From the NCBI GenBank assembly GCA_028683555.1, contig JAQUHN010000008.1:1-46846 (forward strand): DNA of 46,846 nucleotides, given 5' to 3'. The notes below the pieces were generated by a model that was given only the letters and a program-made list of their open reading frames with translations, was not told where the DNA came from and searched no databases. Shown piece by piece: positions 33,541 to 42,843 of the stretch. Numbering within the stretch: position 1 is the stretch's first letter; each line of letters opens with the position of its first letter. The DNA comes from Geobacteraceae bacterium. Its GTDB lineage: Bacteria; Desulfobacterota; Desulfuromonadia; Geobacterales; Geobacteraceae. Position numbers and translations under genes: made by a program.

Positions 33541-35616
33541 ATGCGCATGAAAGTATTTTGCGGGATTCTGCTCGGCATTGCCCTTGCGGGGACAGCCGCA
33601 CAAGGGGAAGACAACGGAGACTCGGCGGGATATGAAAGCTATTCCCTCGGCGAAGTATACGTAACCGGTGAAAAGGATCCCACCACCAAAAGGGCAGCCA
33701 TAACCAATGAAGTAACCGCCGAAGATATTAAGGCAACCAACAGCCGCACCGTTGCCGAGGCGCTGGCACACGTGCCGGGCATGTCCGTTACCACGGGCAG
33801 AAAAAACCAGCCCAATGTATCCATACACGGTTTCTTCGACCAGGGCCGGGTCCTCGTCCTCATCGATGGTGTTCCCTACTACGAAACGAAGGTGGGCGTC
33901 CTTGATTTGAACCAGTTTTCCACGGACAATGTGGCGAAGATCGAGGTCACCAAAGGCTCAGCCTCGGTCCTGTACGGCGCCAATGCCGAGGGGGGCGTAA
34001 TCAACATCATTACCAGGAAGGCGAGCGAAAAACCATATTTTGGCATAAATGTGGAAGGAGGAGAGGTAGATTACTTCAAGACTTCCGCTTCCCACGGCAT
34101 GAAACAGGGCATCTTCAACTACTGGCTCAACTACGAGCACAGCCAGGCCCATGGCTGGGGCCTGTCCGACGATTTCACCCCGGTGGTCGGCACCATCGTC
34201 CGGAAACCGGGAGGGAAAAGCAGCGGCATATTCGAGGATGGCGGCACCCGCAACCAGTCCGATTATTCCAAGGACAGCTTCTGGGCAAAATTCGGCATCG
34301 AACCGTCAGCCGGCGCTGAATACTCCGTCAACCTGCATTACATCAGCAGGGATTACGGCATGCCGCCGTCACTTCTCTCGGTGAACGTGTTTCCCAACCG
34401 GCCCTGCTTCTCCAACTTCTTCCGTTTCAACCGTTATGACGACTGGGGCATCGACCTGAGCGGCCAGCAGAACATCGGCAACAAGGTAACCCTGAAGGGC
34501 AAAATCTTTTATCACAACCATGTGGACGGTCTCCAATCCTATGGCAACCAGTACTACCTCAACCCCATCGCCTACAGCAATTATTACGACTACATGATCG
34601 GCGGTTCTCTCATTGCCCAAATCGAAACGGCTTCCTGGAATACCCTGCGACTCGCCTTCAACTACCGGGGCGACTCCCACAAGCAGCGGGACGACAGTTA
34701 CCTGCCCTTCGAGAGTTTCTTTTCCTGGACCGGTTCGGCCGGCATTGAGAATGAGATGACCCTGGCGAAAAACTTCTCGGTAGTGGCAGGCATCAGTTAC
34801 GACTGGTTCAAGGTGACCCGCGCCAACAAAAACAACACTGACGGAAGCGGCAATTTCCTTTACCAGACCCCACTGGGGGTCGGTTCAGTGAAAGACAGCC
34901 TCAATCCCATGATCAGCGCCACCTATGATTTTGCGGACGGAACGAAACTGTTTGCCTCAGTTGCCCGCAAGACGCGCTTCCCGACCCTGCAGCAGTACTT
35001 CGACAGCAAGGCTGGCAACAGCAGTCTAAGACCGGAAATAGCTATCAACTCCACCGTTGGCGCTTCCCGGAGTTTCGGCGAACTCATGTGGGGACAACTG
35101 GCCTTCTTCTACCACGACGTCAGCGACTACATCATGCGATCGGAATCGCTGCCGAATTCACCGTACATCAATATCGGCCAAGTGGAAATATACGGCATCG
35201 AAGCCACTACCGAATTCTACCCGATGAAAGACCTGGTGTTGAAGCTGGGCTACAACTTTAACCACGCCCTGGACCAGAGCGAAAACAAGGTCACCGACCT
35301 GGTCGCCAACATACCGGAACACAAGCTGGATATGGGAGCACAGTATGTGCTCCCCTGGACCAGAACCCGTCTTGACCTGAACGGCATCCTCATCTCCGAA
35401 ATCTATAACCAGGTTCCGACCCCCACTACTCCGACCCAGGAAACCCAGAGCGTCGCCGGTTACGTCATCCTCAATGCGCGGGTTTCGCAAAAATTCCTGA
35501 AGAACTACGAGGCATATATCGCCTTCAACAATCTCTTCGACAGAAACTACGAAGAGCAGTACGGTTTCCCCGGCAGCGGCCGGACCATCTTCGGCGGCAT
35601 CACCGCCAGGTTTTGA
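33541..35616 (+). CDS. TonB-dependent outer-membrane receptor
   Basis: 691 residues. A signal peptide (MRMKVFCGILLGIALAGTAA) leads into a TonB-box-like segment (SLGEVYVTGE) and the plug domain (VAEALAHVPGMSVTTGRKNQ; RVLVLIDGVPYY; VAKIEVTKGSASVLYGANAE; GGVINIITRKAS). The rest is a beta-barrel ending SGRTIFGGITARF, with the final aromatic residue expected for outer-membrane insertion. Loops are rich in Tyr, Asn and Phe. It imports a scarce, large or tightly bound ligand using TonB energy; no exbB, exbD or tonB gene is in the window. AAGGAGG 7 bases before the ATG fixes the start. The leader-C riboswitch suggests a molybdenum- or tungsten-containing ligand. Confidence 0.9.
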   Translation: MRMKVFCGILLGIALAGTAAQGEDNGDSAGYESYSLGEVYVTGEKDPTTKRAAITNEVTAEDIKATNSRTVAEALAHVPGMSVTTGRKNQPNVSIHGFFDQGRVLVLIDGVPYYETKVGVLDLNQFSTDNVAKIEVTKGSASVLYGANAEGGVINIITRKASEKPYFGINVEGGEVDYFKTSASHGMKQGIFNYWLNYEHSQAHGWGLSDDFTPVVGTIVRKPGGKSSGIFEDGGTRNQSDYSKDSFWAKFGIEPSAGAEYSVNLHYISRDYGMPPSLLSVNVFPNRPCFSNFFRFNRYDDWGIDLSGQQNIGNKVTLKGKIFYHNHVDGLQSYGNQYYLNPIAYSNYYDYMIGGSLIAQIETASWNTLRLAFNYRGDSHKQRDDSYLPFESFFSWTGSAGIENEMTLAKNFSVVAGISYDWFKVTRANKNNTDGSGNFLYQTPLGVGSVKDSLNPMISATYDFADGTKLFASVARKTRFPTLQQYFDSKAGNSSLRPEIAINSTVGASRSFGELMWGQLAFFYHDVSDYIMRSESLPNSPYINIGQVEIYGIEATTEFYPMKDLVLKLGYNFNHALDQSENKVTDLVANIPEHKLDMGAQYVLPWTRTRLDLNGILISEIYNQVPTPTTPTQETQSVAGYVILNARVSQKFLKNYEAYIAFNNLFDRNYEEQYGFPGSGRTIFGGITARF

Positions 35617-35649
35617 TAAATTCTGCTTGGACCTCCTCCATGGTTGCAA

Positions 35650-35692
35650 TGGGCCGCCGGTGAACACTCCAGCCGGCGGCCACCCTTTTTTA
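35650..35692 (+). terminator. Terminator after the TonB receptor gene
   Basis: GGCCGCCGG and CCGGCGGCC pair perfectly around a 12-base loop, then ACCC and seven Ts follow. It may separate the receptor from the methyltransferase and binding-protein pair that follow, unless read through. Confidence 0.8.
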
Positions 35693-35741
35693 TCGAAAAA
35701 AGGAAAGGTTGTTTCGTCCAGCGAAGAGCGGAAAGAAAGTC

Positions 35742-35774
35742 AGACCTGCCAGGGTTCTAAAACCTGGCAGGTCT
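35742..35774. repeat. Perfect 12-bp palindrome (REP-like), copy 1
   Basis: AGACCTGCCAGG, 9-base loop, CCTGGCAGGTCT. A closely related palindrome lies at 46271-46308, sharing AGACCTGCC/GGCAGGTCT. It stands 37 bases before the methyltransferase start and has only a weak T tract after it. Confidence 0.7.
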
Positions 35775-35810
35775 TTGGATAATAAAAAAATGGCGCACAG
35801 GGAGAAAATA

Positions 35811-36629
35811 ATGAAAAGATTACTGTCCGATTGTAAAGAAAGCAATACCAGCTGCATCACGAAACCATCGCTGCCTAGTGAGCCTTCCGAATTTTGGGAC
35901 AAGCGGGCCGCGACATTTGCCGCCTATGCGCCAAGCACCGGATATGCGGAGACCTTCCTCAATCTCATGCCCATCGAACCGGAGTGGAGTGTGCTCGACA
36001 TGGCCTGCGGGGGAGGAACCCTTGCCGTCCCCCTGGCACGAAAAGTTCAAAGCCTTACCGCGGTCGATTTTTCCAGGAACATGCTCGCTATCCTGGGGAA
36101 ACGCTGCCGGGAAGAAGGGCTGCACAATGTGCGAAGAGTTCACGGCCGCTGGCAGGATGACTGGGATGCACTGCAAATCGGCAGGCATGATGTGGCCATC
36201 GCCTCCCGCTCGCTGCCGTTCGACATCGCGGAAGAGGCCATCAGCAAGCTGGATGCCGTTGCCGGCAGGCGCGTTTACCTGTCTGTTGCCGTGGGCGACG
36301 GTCCCCATGACCGGCATCTGTATCAGTCGGTCGGCCGTCCTTTTTTCCCGGGCCCCGACTATATTTACTACTACAATCTGCTCTACCGGATGGGAATCCA
36401 TGCCAACCTCACCATTCTCCGGGAAAGACACGATAATGCCTGGGGCACCTTCAGCGACGCCCTCGATGCGCAGCGATGGATGTTCAGCAACCTGACCGAT
36501 GTGGAAGAAGAAAAAATCAAGGATTATCTACTGGAGCACCTGCTCTGCGAAGGGGACAGGTGGCGGCTTCCCTACGAAAGATCCTGTCGCTGGGCTGTCA
36601 TGTGGTGGGAAAAGCAGCCGAAGGGCTGA
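35811..36629 (+). CDS. Class I SAM-dependent methyltransferase, copy 2
   Basis: 272 residues. Motif I is VLDMACGGGTLAVPLA, motif II AVDFSRNML. It shares with copy 1 the segments FWDKRAATFA, WQDDWDALQIGRHDVAIASRS, AVGDGPHDRHLYQSVGRPFF and PGPDYIYYYNLLYRMGI, so the pair is paralogous over its full length. GGGAG 7 bases before the ATG fixes this start; in-frame upstream codons lack support. The neighbour downstream is the second binding protein. A methyltransferase repeated beside each half of a transport system suggests that it modifies the transported ligand or its carrier, but nothing in the sequence names the substrate. Confidence 0.85.
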   Translation: MKRLLSDCKESNTSCITKPSLPSEPSEFWDKRAATFAAYAPSTGYAETFLNLMPIEPEWSVLDMACGGGTLAVPLARKVQSLTAVDFSRNMLAILGKRCREEGLHNVRRVHGRWQDDWDALQIGRHDVAIASRSLPFDIAEEAISKLDAVAGRRVYLSVAVGDGPHDRHLYQSVGRPFFPGPDYIYYYNLLYRMGIHANLTILRERHDNAWGTFSDALDAQRWMFSNLTDVEEEKIKDYLLEHLLCEGDRWRLPYERSCRWAVMWWEKQPKG

Positions 36630-36645
36630 AACAATGGAGGCTTGT

Positions 36646-37677
36646 GTGCGAAGAATTTTATCCTTGGCGGCGATCGGCCTGCTTGTCGCAGTGTACCTGA
36701 CGCCCTGCGTCGAAGCCGCTGAGATCACCGACATGTTCGGCAGACATTTTCATCTGCCCGAGTGCTCACTGAAAGTATACAGTGCTTCGCCACCCGATAC
36801 CTTTCTGCTCTATGCAATCGACCCTACCCTGCTCGCCGGCCTTAATTTCCCGATCAAAGAACAGGACACACGATTCATGCATCCACATACGCTTAAACTT
36901 CCGCTAATCGGCGGAACATTCGGCGAGGCTTCCACCCCGAATCTCGAGATGTTGCTGCGTGTGAATCCCGACCTGGTGGTCGTTTCCAATAATGAGACCT
37001 CTTTGAGCCTCACCGTGAATGAAACTTTGAAGAAGATGAACAAACCGCTCATCGAAATGACCCTTGTCGGTCTCGCCGACTATCCCGCGGCTTTCCTGCG
37101 CATGGGAAAACTCCTCGCCAGGCAACCACGTGCCATCAAACTGAGCGACTACACCCGCAAAACCCTTATCGAGGCGGCAAGAACCGTTGCCGCCCTGCCG
37201 CCTGGGAAAAAGGTAACCGTTTATTATGCGGAAGGCGTGGACGGCCTCAGGACCGAGTGCGACACCTCCCGTCACAACGAGCTCATAAACCTCGCCGGCG
37301 GCGATAATGTCCATCACTGCCAAGCCCGAAACCTGTTCGGGATGGAAAAGGTTTCCATGGAACAGGTGCTCCTCTATGATCCGGAAGTACTCCTGGTAAT
37401 GGACAGGGGGTTTTACCGCAGGGTGTTTCACAACCCGAAATGGAAGCGGATACGGGCTGTCCGGGAAAGGAAGGTCTACCTCATCCCGGATCAGCCCAGC
37501 AACTGGTTCGACCGCCCGCCGACCTTCATGCGCCTTATCGGCCTCAAATGGTTGATGAACCTGCTCTACCCAAAGGAATACCCTGTTGACATGATCAAGG
37601 AGACGCGAGACTTTTACCGGCTCTTCTTGGGCGTCGATGTTTCGGCAGTTGAAATACGGAAAATCCTCCATCGGTAA
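36646..37677 (+). CDS. Periplasmic metal/metal-complex-binding protein, copy 2
   Basis: 343 residues. I chose the GTG at 36646 because GGAGG lies 5 bases upstream and it gives a clean signal peptide (MRRILSLAAIGLLVAVYLTP, cut near VEA). An ATG four codons upstream is the alternative. The mature protein begins EITDMFGRHFHLPE and keeps VNPDLVVVSN, KVTVYYAEGVDGLRTECDTS, MEKVSMEQVLLYDPEVLLVM and SNWFDRPPTFMRLIGLKWLM, all with counterparts in copy 1. It lies 16 bases after the methyltransferase gene. A second binding protein with no own permease would share the leader-B transporter or serve a different ligand form. Confidence 0.8.
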   Translation: MRRILSLAAIGLLVAVYLTPCVEAAEITDMFGRHFHLPECSLKVYSASPPDTFLLYAIDPTLLAGLNFPIKEQDTRFMHPHTLKLPLIGGTFGEASTPNLEMLLRVNPDLVVVSNNETSLSLTVNETLKKMNKPLIEMTLVGLADYPAAFLRMGKLLARQPRAIKLSDYTRKTLIEAARTVAALPPGKKVTVYYAEGVDGLRTECDTSRHNELINLAGGDNVHHCQARNLFGMEKVSMEQVLLYDPEVLLVMDRGFYRRVFHNPKWKRIRAVRERKVYLIPDQPSNWFDRPPTFMRLIGLKWLMNLLYPKEYPVDMIKETRDFYRLFLGVDVSAVEIRKILHR

Positions 37678-38090
37678 TTGTAGCAGCCGATTCGCTCTCC
37701 CGGTTACGGGCACTCTCCAAGCATGCTTTGACTTTTCCGCCGGTATTCGATACCTTTTCAAAAAGCCCCCGGACAGAACACACCGTCTCTCCGGGGCATG
37801 CCCGCCCCTTCGCGGTTCGATAGCTGACAATATCCTTCGTTCTCCCCAGGCACCTTCAACTGCCGTTTCAGGAGCGAATCCGTCACATTGAATCAAGACG
37901 GGTAATTTTGCATAAACTCCAAACATGAAGACAAAGGCATAACCACCGGTCTCTCAGAGTACAAAGAGCACGCGCTAAAAGACTTGAAAACCCGCGATAG
38001 CAACCCGTTCTCGAGTATCCCGGAAAAGAACGCCACCTGCGCTGACAAAGCCGCAAGCAGAGGGAACAATCGAAAAAGAGGAAGTATCTA
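37678..38090. other. Intergenic region with a GC-rich hairpin
   Basis: About 410 bases. CCCCGGA and TCCGGGG near 37768-37797 form a hairpin without a T tract. TTGACT near 37729 resembles a -35 box, but I could not place a good -10. ACCACCGGTCT near 37945 recalls part of a GEMM aptamer, but the other conserved blocks are missing. Confidence 0.35.
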
Positions 38091-38861
38091 ATGAAAACAA
38101 TCGTTGCTACAATGGCAGGAATACCGGCACTCTTTCTTTTGGTTTGCACCACCTGTTTCGGGGTTGAACTGCCACAGTCATTTCCAACCGCTGATGGTTT
38201 TAGCATGCATCTGCCGGAAAACTGGAAACCGATCCCCAAGGATGTCCTTGACAAGTACTCCCGGGCAATAGCCAAAATGGCACCGAAGGCGGAAAAGCAG
38301 GTTTACGACTATGGCTTTCAGCGTGCCGACGCACCCAAGTGGTTCGCCTATCCCTACATCCTGGTACAGGTTAAGCGTTCCGGCCGGATCCCGGAAGAGC
38401 AGCTCGAGTCGCTGAAACGGATCGAACAGGCCATGGACGACAGCTTCGCCAAGGCCACCGATTCTCTCTCATCCTTTACCTCCAACGCGTCTATCGGTGA
38501 ACCGCTCTACGACCCTGCCAGCAATACCCTCTGGACACAGGTCGCCATCGATGTAAATGAGATCGGGACGGTGCGGGGCATTATCGGCGCAATCCTTACC
38601 AACGAGGGATTCGTCCAGGTTGCCTGCTATGCGCGGAACGCCGACTTCAAAGAGTATTTTCCGACTTTTGAAGCCGTCGTCAAAAACACCGAAATCAGGA
38701 AAGAATTGAACTATACAAGCAGCAACGAGCAAGCAGGAAATGATTCGGCAGAAGGCAAGCGGGGCGCCATTTCCATGGAAACCATCGCGCTGTTGTTTGC
38801 CGGAGCCTTGCTGGTTATTATCGGCTGGAGATTCTCGAGGAAGAAGTCCGGCGATTCATAG
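38091..38861 (+). CDS. Exported protein with C-terminal membrane anchor, unknown function
   Basis: 256 residues. A signal peptide (about 1-24, MKTIVATMAGIPALFLLVCT) is followed by a globular domain in which FSMHLPENWKPIPKDVL and AYPYILVQVKRSGRIPEEQL recall PsbP-like or stress-response periplasmic folds. A Ser/Asn-rich stalk and one membrane helix (METIALLFAGALLVIIGW) come before a short basic tail. It is probably anchored in the inner membrane with its domain in the periplasm. AGGAAG 7 bases before the ATG supports the start. I do not recognise a named family. Confidence 0.65.
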   Translation: MKTIVATMAGIPALFLLVCTTCFGVELPQSFPTADGFSMHLPENWKPIPKDVLDKYSRAIAKMAPKAEKQVYDYGFQRADAPKWFAYPYILVQVKRSGRIPEEQLESLKRIEQAMDDSFAKATDSLSSFTSNASIGEPLYDPASNTLWTQVAIDVNEIGTVRGIIGAILTNEGFVQVACYARNADFKEYFPTFEAVVKNTEIRKELNYTSSNEQAGNDSAEGKRGAISMETIALLFAGALLVIIGWRFSRKKSGDS

Positions 38862-38912
38862 CAGACAGGTGGAAAAGGTTCCGGAAACATCCGATGCAGT
38901 TTTCGCGCCCCC

Positions 38913-40217
38913 TCAAAAGAGCAGGGAATTTCCGCTATAAAAGACACCGGCAACACAGCCGGTCACCAGGCAGGCCAGGGTCGAAGCCACGAGGGCCCGC
39001 AGGGCCACATTGGAAAGATCTCGGGTCCGATCTGGAGCAAGGGCCGAAACCCCGCCGACGAAAATGGCCATGGATGCCACGTGGGCAAAGCCGCACAGAG
39101 CATAGGCGGCGATAACGGCCGACCGGGGATGGAATAGCTGTTTGGCGGCCAGCGCCGCGGACAGGTCCTGATAGGAAACAACCTCGGTAAGGACGACCCG
39201 CTCGCCGATAATCCGGGCTACGAGCCCGGCATCCTCGAGCGGAATCCCGAGCGCCAGGGTAAACGGATAGAAAATCAGGCCGAGAAGATCACGGAACGAC
39301 CAGGAAACCGTCGTGCCCAGCAGCGCGTTGACATAGCCTCCGGCTCCGGAGAGAGCCATATCGGCAAGGGCAACGAGTCCGAGAACAGCCAGCAGCAGCC
39401 CGGATATCCCGACGATGACCCGAATGCCTGCGTTGGCGGCGTTGATAATTGCCTCGAACAGCGAGCTTTCCCGCTCCACCTCTGGAATCACCGTTATTCC
39501 GAGGGTGACGGGTTGACCGGTTTCCGGAACAAGGATTTTCGACAGCACCAGGGCCGCGGGCGCCGACAGGATGGACGCCGACATGAGATGTCCGGCGATG
39601 GTTGGAAACTGCGGCTTCAGGGTGAAGACATAGAGAGCCATGACGTTGGAGGAGACCGTTGCCATGCCAACCGTGAGGATAGTGCACAGCTCCGAGCGTG
39701 TCATGGCGCTGAGAAAAGGTCGCACGGCCAGGGCTGACTCCACACCGGTGAAAATATTACTCGCCGCCACCAGCGATTCGGCGCCCGATACCCCCATACA
39801 GCGACTGAAAAGCCTGGCGAAGACCCGGATGATGCGCTGCATGATGCCGTAATAATAAAGGATCGCCATCAGGGCCGAGAAGAAGACGATGGTCGGAAAG
39901 GCCTGAAAGGCAAGGATGAAACCGAGGGACGTTTCCCCGCCCCCACCGGTCGCTCCGGGGGGCAGGGCAAGGCGGCCGAAGAGGAAACGCGACCCGGCCG
40001 ATGCCGCATCCAGCACCGCAACGATGGCATCGTTGGCGGCCAGGAACAGTCTTGTACCGGCAGGAAAGAGAAAGATGAAGGACGCAAAAACCATCTGCAT
40101 CCCCACCCCCCAACTCAAGAGTCGCCAGTTGACCCTCCGCCGGTCGGCGGAAAGAAGCCAGGCGAACCCCAGCAGAAAGAATATGCCGCAGAAACTGATC
40201 AGGTTGTAGATATCCAT
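38913..40217 (-). CDS. nupC: NupC-family concentrative nucleoside transporter
   Basis: 434 residues with about ten membrane segments. Family features: SLGFILAFQAFPTIVFFSAL, AILYYYGIMQRIIRVFARLF, GAESLVAASNIFTGVESALA (with the TGxESAL-type motif) and YALCGFAHVASMAIFVGGVS. It should carry nucleosides inward with Na+ or H+. AAGGAA 6 bases before ATG 40215-40217 supports this start. It follows the RlpA-like gene by 13 bases, so the two share a message. Confidence 0.85.
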   Translation of the reverse strand: MDIYNLISFCGIFFLLGFAWLLSADRRRVNWRLLSWGVGMQMVFASFIFLFPAGTRLFLAANDAIVAVLDAASAGSRFLFGRLALPPGATGGGGETSLGFILAFQAFPTIVFFSALMAILYYYGIMQRIIRVFARLFSRCMGVSGAESLVAASNIFTGVESALAVRPFLSAMTRSELCTILTVGMATVSSNVMALYVFTLKPQFPTIAGHLMSASILSAPAALVLSKILVPETGQPVTLGITVIPEVERESSLFEAIINAANAGIRVIVGISGLLLAVLGLVALADMALSGAGGYVNALLGTTVSWSFRDLLGLIFYPFTLALGIPLEDAGLVARIIGERVVLTEVVSYQDLSAALAAKQLFHPRSAVIAAYALCGFAHVASMAIFVGGVSALAPDRTRDLSNVALRALVASTLACLVTGCVAGVFYSGNSLLF

Positions 40218-40230
40218 CAATGATTCCTTG

Positions 40231-40965
40231 TCACGGAGCAACGATAAAAGCGTCGGGATAACCGTTCCGCACCAAGGACAGGCGAGCCTGTTCCGCATCG
40301 ACGCGGGAAGAGAAACGCCCGGCATGCACGCGGTAGAAACGGCCGTTGCCGGTCTTCACTTCCCTGACCATGGCATAGGTCAGATCCTTCCGCAGCCGCT
40401 CCGACAGAAGCCGTGCCTTCTCCGGGTCGGCAAAGGAAGCCACCTGCAGCGTATAGCTGGAGCCGGCTGCAACCGGATCGGCAACAGGTCTCACCGAACC
40501 GCTGCCCGGCGAAACCACTTCGAGCAGCACCGGCGCCACGCCGCAGTCGACAATATCCAGTTCCCTGGCCGAGCGGAAGGAAAGATCGACGATCCGCTCC
40601 GGAATGAAGGGCCCCCGGTCGTTGACCCGGACAACAACCTGTCGGCCGTTCAGTTTATTGGTAACCCGGATGTAACAGCCGAGCGGCAGGGTCTTGTGGG
40701 CGGCAGATGGCTTATACATGTCGAAGACCTCGCCGTTGCTGGTGGGGCCGCCATGTTCCTCCGCCCCGTACCACGACGCCAGCCCTTCCTCCCGGTAACC
40801 CTCGGCCGTCTGCAACGGTACGTAGCGCTCGCCGTCCACCGTGTATGGCCGCTGCCAGGGGCGCACTCCCGGCGGGCCCGATTCCACGACAACCCTTCGG
40901 CCGGTGGTGCCGCAGGCAGTCAGCAGGAAAACGAATGTAAAGAAGGCAAATCGTCGTATGCTCAT
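40231..40965 (-). CDS. rlpA: RlpA-like septal-ring lytic transglycosylase lipoprotein with SPOR domain
   Basis: 244 residues. A lipobox (FVFLLTACGT) makes it a lipoprotein. The RlpA double-psi barrel contains GLASWYGAEEHGGPTSNGEV, VRVNDRGPFIPERIVDLSFR and an aspartate in VNDRGPF. The C-terminal SPOR domain (SYTLQVASFADPEKARLLSE, RFYRVHAGRFSSRVDAEQ) binds denuded glycan at the division site. The family cleaves naked glycan strands and acts in cell separation. ATG 40963-40965 gives the signal peptide; the longer frame adds only unlikely sequence. It is the first gene of a pair with nupC. Confidence 0.9.
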   Translation of the reverse strand: MSIRRFAFFTFVFLLTACGTTGRRVVVESGPPGVRPWQRPYTVDGERYVPLQTAEGYREEGLASWYGAEEHGGPTSNGEVFDMYKPSAAHKTLPLGCYIRVTNKLNGRQVVVRVNDRGPFIPERIVDLSFRSARELDIVDCGVAPVLLEVVSPGSGSVRPVADPVAAGSSYTLQVASFADPEKARLLSERLRKDLTYAMVREVKTGNGRFYRVHAGRFSSRVDAEQARLSLVRNGYPDAFIVAP

Positions 40966-41076
40966 GGCGCGTAGTATAGGGGGCACAGCAAAAAAATCAA
41001 TGCCAAAAGCGGCGCACCACTCTCGCATTGGATATTCCAATTATTAGATTACAGTGTTTTTTACTCAAAAAAAGAC

Positions 41077-41103
41077 TTAAGTTTCCCTATAACCGTCCGA
41101 TAT
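41077..41103 (+). promoter_or_regulatory. Sigma-28 (FliA)-like promoter of the MCP gene
   Basis: TTAAGTTT, 11 bases, then TCCGATAT, against the FliA consensus TAAAGTTT-N11-GCCGATAA. It lies about 50 bases before the MCP start, and motility or chemotaxis genes are its usual targets. Confidence 0.6.
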
Positions 41104-41155
41104 CATTACTTGCATCCCGAAAGGGAAATCACAAGAGCGACAAGGAGTGCCCTGC

Positions 41156-42793
41156 ATGCAATGGTTTTACAACTTGAGAATCCGGACAAAACTACTGGCA
41201 GGATTCGGCTTGATGGCCCTGCTCGCGGCTGCTATCGGCACAACAGGCTTCCTCAACATCAGGAAAATCGATGCCAATGACCTGAAGATGTATGAACAGA
41301 TGACGGTGCCCATCTCTCAGATGGGAGGTGTTTCCACCGCCTTTCAACGGATAAGGGTAAACCTGGCCAAGGTAATTCTGGAGGAAAACCTCCAAAAGAA
41401 ACAAGAATTTCAGACACTCATCAGTAAGTACAGCGATGAAATAACCGGACTAGTCAGCGATTTTGAGAAAAACGCCAGCTCCGAAGAGGAAAAAAGACTG
41501 TTAACTGAATTAACGGCGGCGCGGAAAGAGTTTCTTCCCATCATCAATCGGATTATCGACCTTTCCAAGGCCGGCAAGCGGGCCGAAGCTGTCGCCCTAT
41601 ACGAGAACGAGGCCGTGGCGGCCGCCCGTGCCGAGCAGGCTGTCATCGATAAGCTGGTGGTGGATAAGATCCAGGATGCCAAGGAAACCTCGAGCAAAAA
41701 TCAGGTGGACGGACACCGGGCCGCCATTCTCATGACAGCACTAACTATTATCGGCATGTTACTGGCTATCGGTCTCGGTTACTTTATCGCCGGGATAATC
41801 TGCAGGCCGCTGCAGGAAGGAGTCCGGTTCGCCGAAGCCATAGCCGACGGCGACCTGACACAAAGCCTGCAGGTGACCGGCAAGGACGAAATCGGCCAAC
41901 TGGCACACGCCCTGAACAGCATGCGGGAGAAACTCCACACTATCATCAACCGTATGGTGGATACGACGGCGATCGTGTCATCGGCCACAACCCAACTGTC
42001 GGCAACCTCGGAGCAGATGGCAACCGGTACCGAAGAGGTAGCCGCCCAGGCCGGCACCGTTGCCGTGGCCAGCGAGGAAATGTCCGCCACCAGCAACGAC
42101 ATCGCCCAGAACTGCCACCTGTCGGCCGAAAGCGCCAACCGGGTAGCCGAAACAACCCGTCAGGGCTTCTCGGTGGTACAGAACACGGTAAACGGCATTC
42201 GCAACCGTGGTGAACTCACCAGGGAAAACGCCAGGATTATTGCCTCCCTCGGCGAACGCTCCGACCAGATCGGCGCAATTGTTTCCACCATCGAGGACAT
42301 CGCCGACCAGACCAACCTGCTGGCTCTCAATGCCGCCATCGAGGCGGCACGGGCCGGTGAGCAGGGCCGCGGCTTCGCCGTGGTCGCCGACGAGGTGCGG
42401 GCGCTGGCCGAGCGGACCACCAAGGCCACCAAGGAGATCGGCGGGATGATCCGCGCCATCCAGAACGAGACCAACAGCGCTATCGCTTCCATGGAAGAGG
42501 GCGTCAGGGGCACGGAGCAGGGTGCGAAAGAAGCTGCCGTTCTGGAAACCTCCCTGCAGGAGATTCTCGACCAGGTCAACGCTGTAACCATGCAGATCAG
42601 CCAGATCGCCACCGCCGCTGAGCAGCAGACCTCTACCACCAGCGAAATAACAAATAATATCCAACAGATAACCGAAGTAGTCCAAGATACGGCGCGTGGC
42701 GCCCAGGAAACCGCCGGTGCATCCAATCAACTGGCTCGCTCAGCCGAGGAACTGAAGGAAATGGCAAACCATTTCAGGCTGGCGGAAGGATAA
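41156..42793 (+). CDS. Methyl-accepting chemotaxis protein
   Basis: 545 residues. The first membrane helix ([20 protein letters not shown]) and the second ([20 protein letters not shown]) bracket a four-helix-bundle ligand domain (about residues 35-185) of the 4HB_MCP type. HAMP follows, then a long coiled signalling domain with the conserved tip [40 protein letters not shown] and [10 protein letters not shown]. No CheR-docking pentapeptide is visible at the end. AGGAG lies 8 bases before ATG 41156; a GTG three codons earlier is less likely. It relays signals to CheA/CheW, which are not in the window. Confidence 0.93.
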   Translation: MQWFYNLRIRTKLLAGFGLMALLAAAIGTTGFLNIRKIDANDLKMYEQMTVPISQMGGVSTAFQRIRVNLAKVILEENLQKKQEFQTLISKYSDEITGLVSDFEKNASSEEEKRLLTELTAARKEFLPIINRIIDLSKAGKRAEAVALYENEAVAAARAEQAVIDKLVVDKIQDAKETSSKNQVDGHRAAILMTALTIIGMLLAIGLGYFIAGIICRPLQEGVRFAEAIADGDLTQSLQVTGKDEIGQLAHALNSMREKLHTIINRMVDTTAIVSSATTQLSATSEQMATGTEEVAAQAGTVAVASEEMSATSNDIAQNCHLSAESANRVAETTRQGFSVVQNTVNGIRNRGELTRENARIIASLGERSDQIGAIVSTIEDIADQTNLLALNAAIEAARAGEQGRGFAVVADEVRALAERTTKATKEIGGMIRAIQNETNSAIASMEEGVRGTEQGAKEAAVLETSLQEILDQVNAVTMQISQIATAAEQQTSTTSEITNNIQQITEVVQDTARGAQETAGASNQLARSAEELKEMANHFRLAEG

Positions 42794-42812
42794 CAACCGA
42801 ACGCATTTTTAT

Positions 42813-42843
42813 GCGGGAGGGGCTTGCCAGCGGCCCCTCCCGC
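42813..42843 (+). terminator. GC-rich hairpin after the MCP gene
   Basis: GCGGGAGGGGC and GCCCCTCCCGC pair perfectly (11 bp) around a 9-base loop, 20 bases after the stop. No T run follows, so it may act as a transcript-end stabiliser or an incomplete terminator. Confidence 0.5.

Noticed and set aside
37900-38000. Third GEMM-like riboswitch (ACCACCGGTCT, GACAAAGGC)
   Set aside because: The GCAAACC and GGGUUGCCGA blocks are absent in the correct order on either strand.
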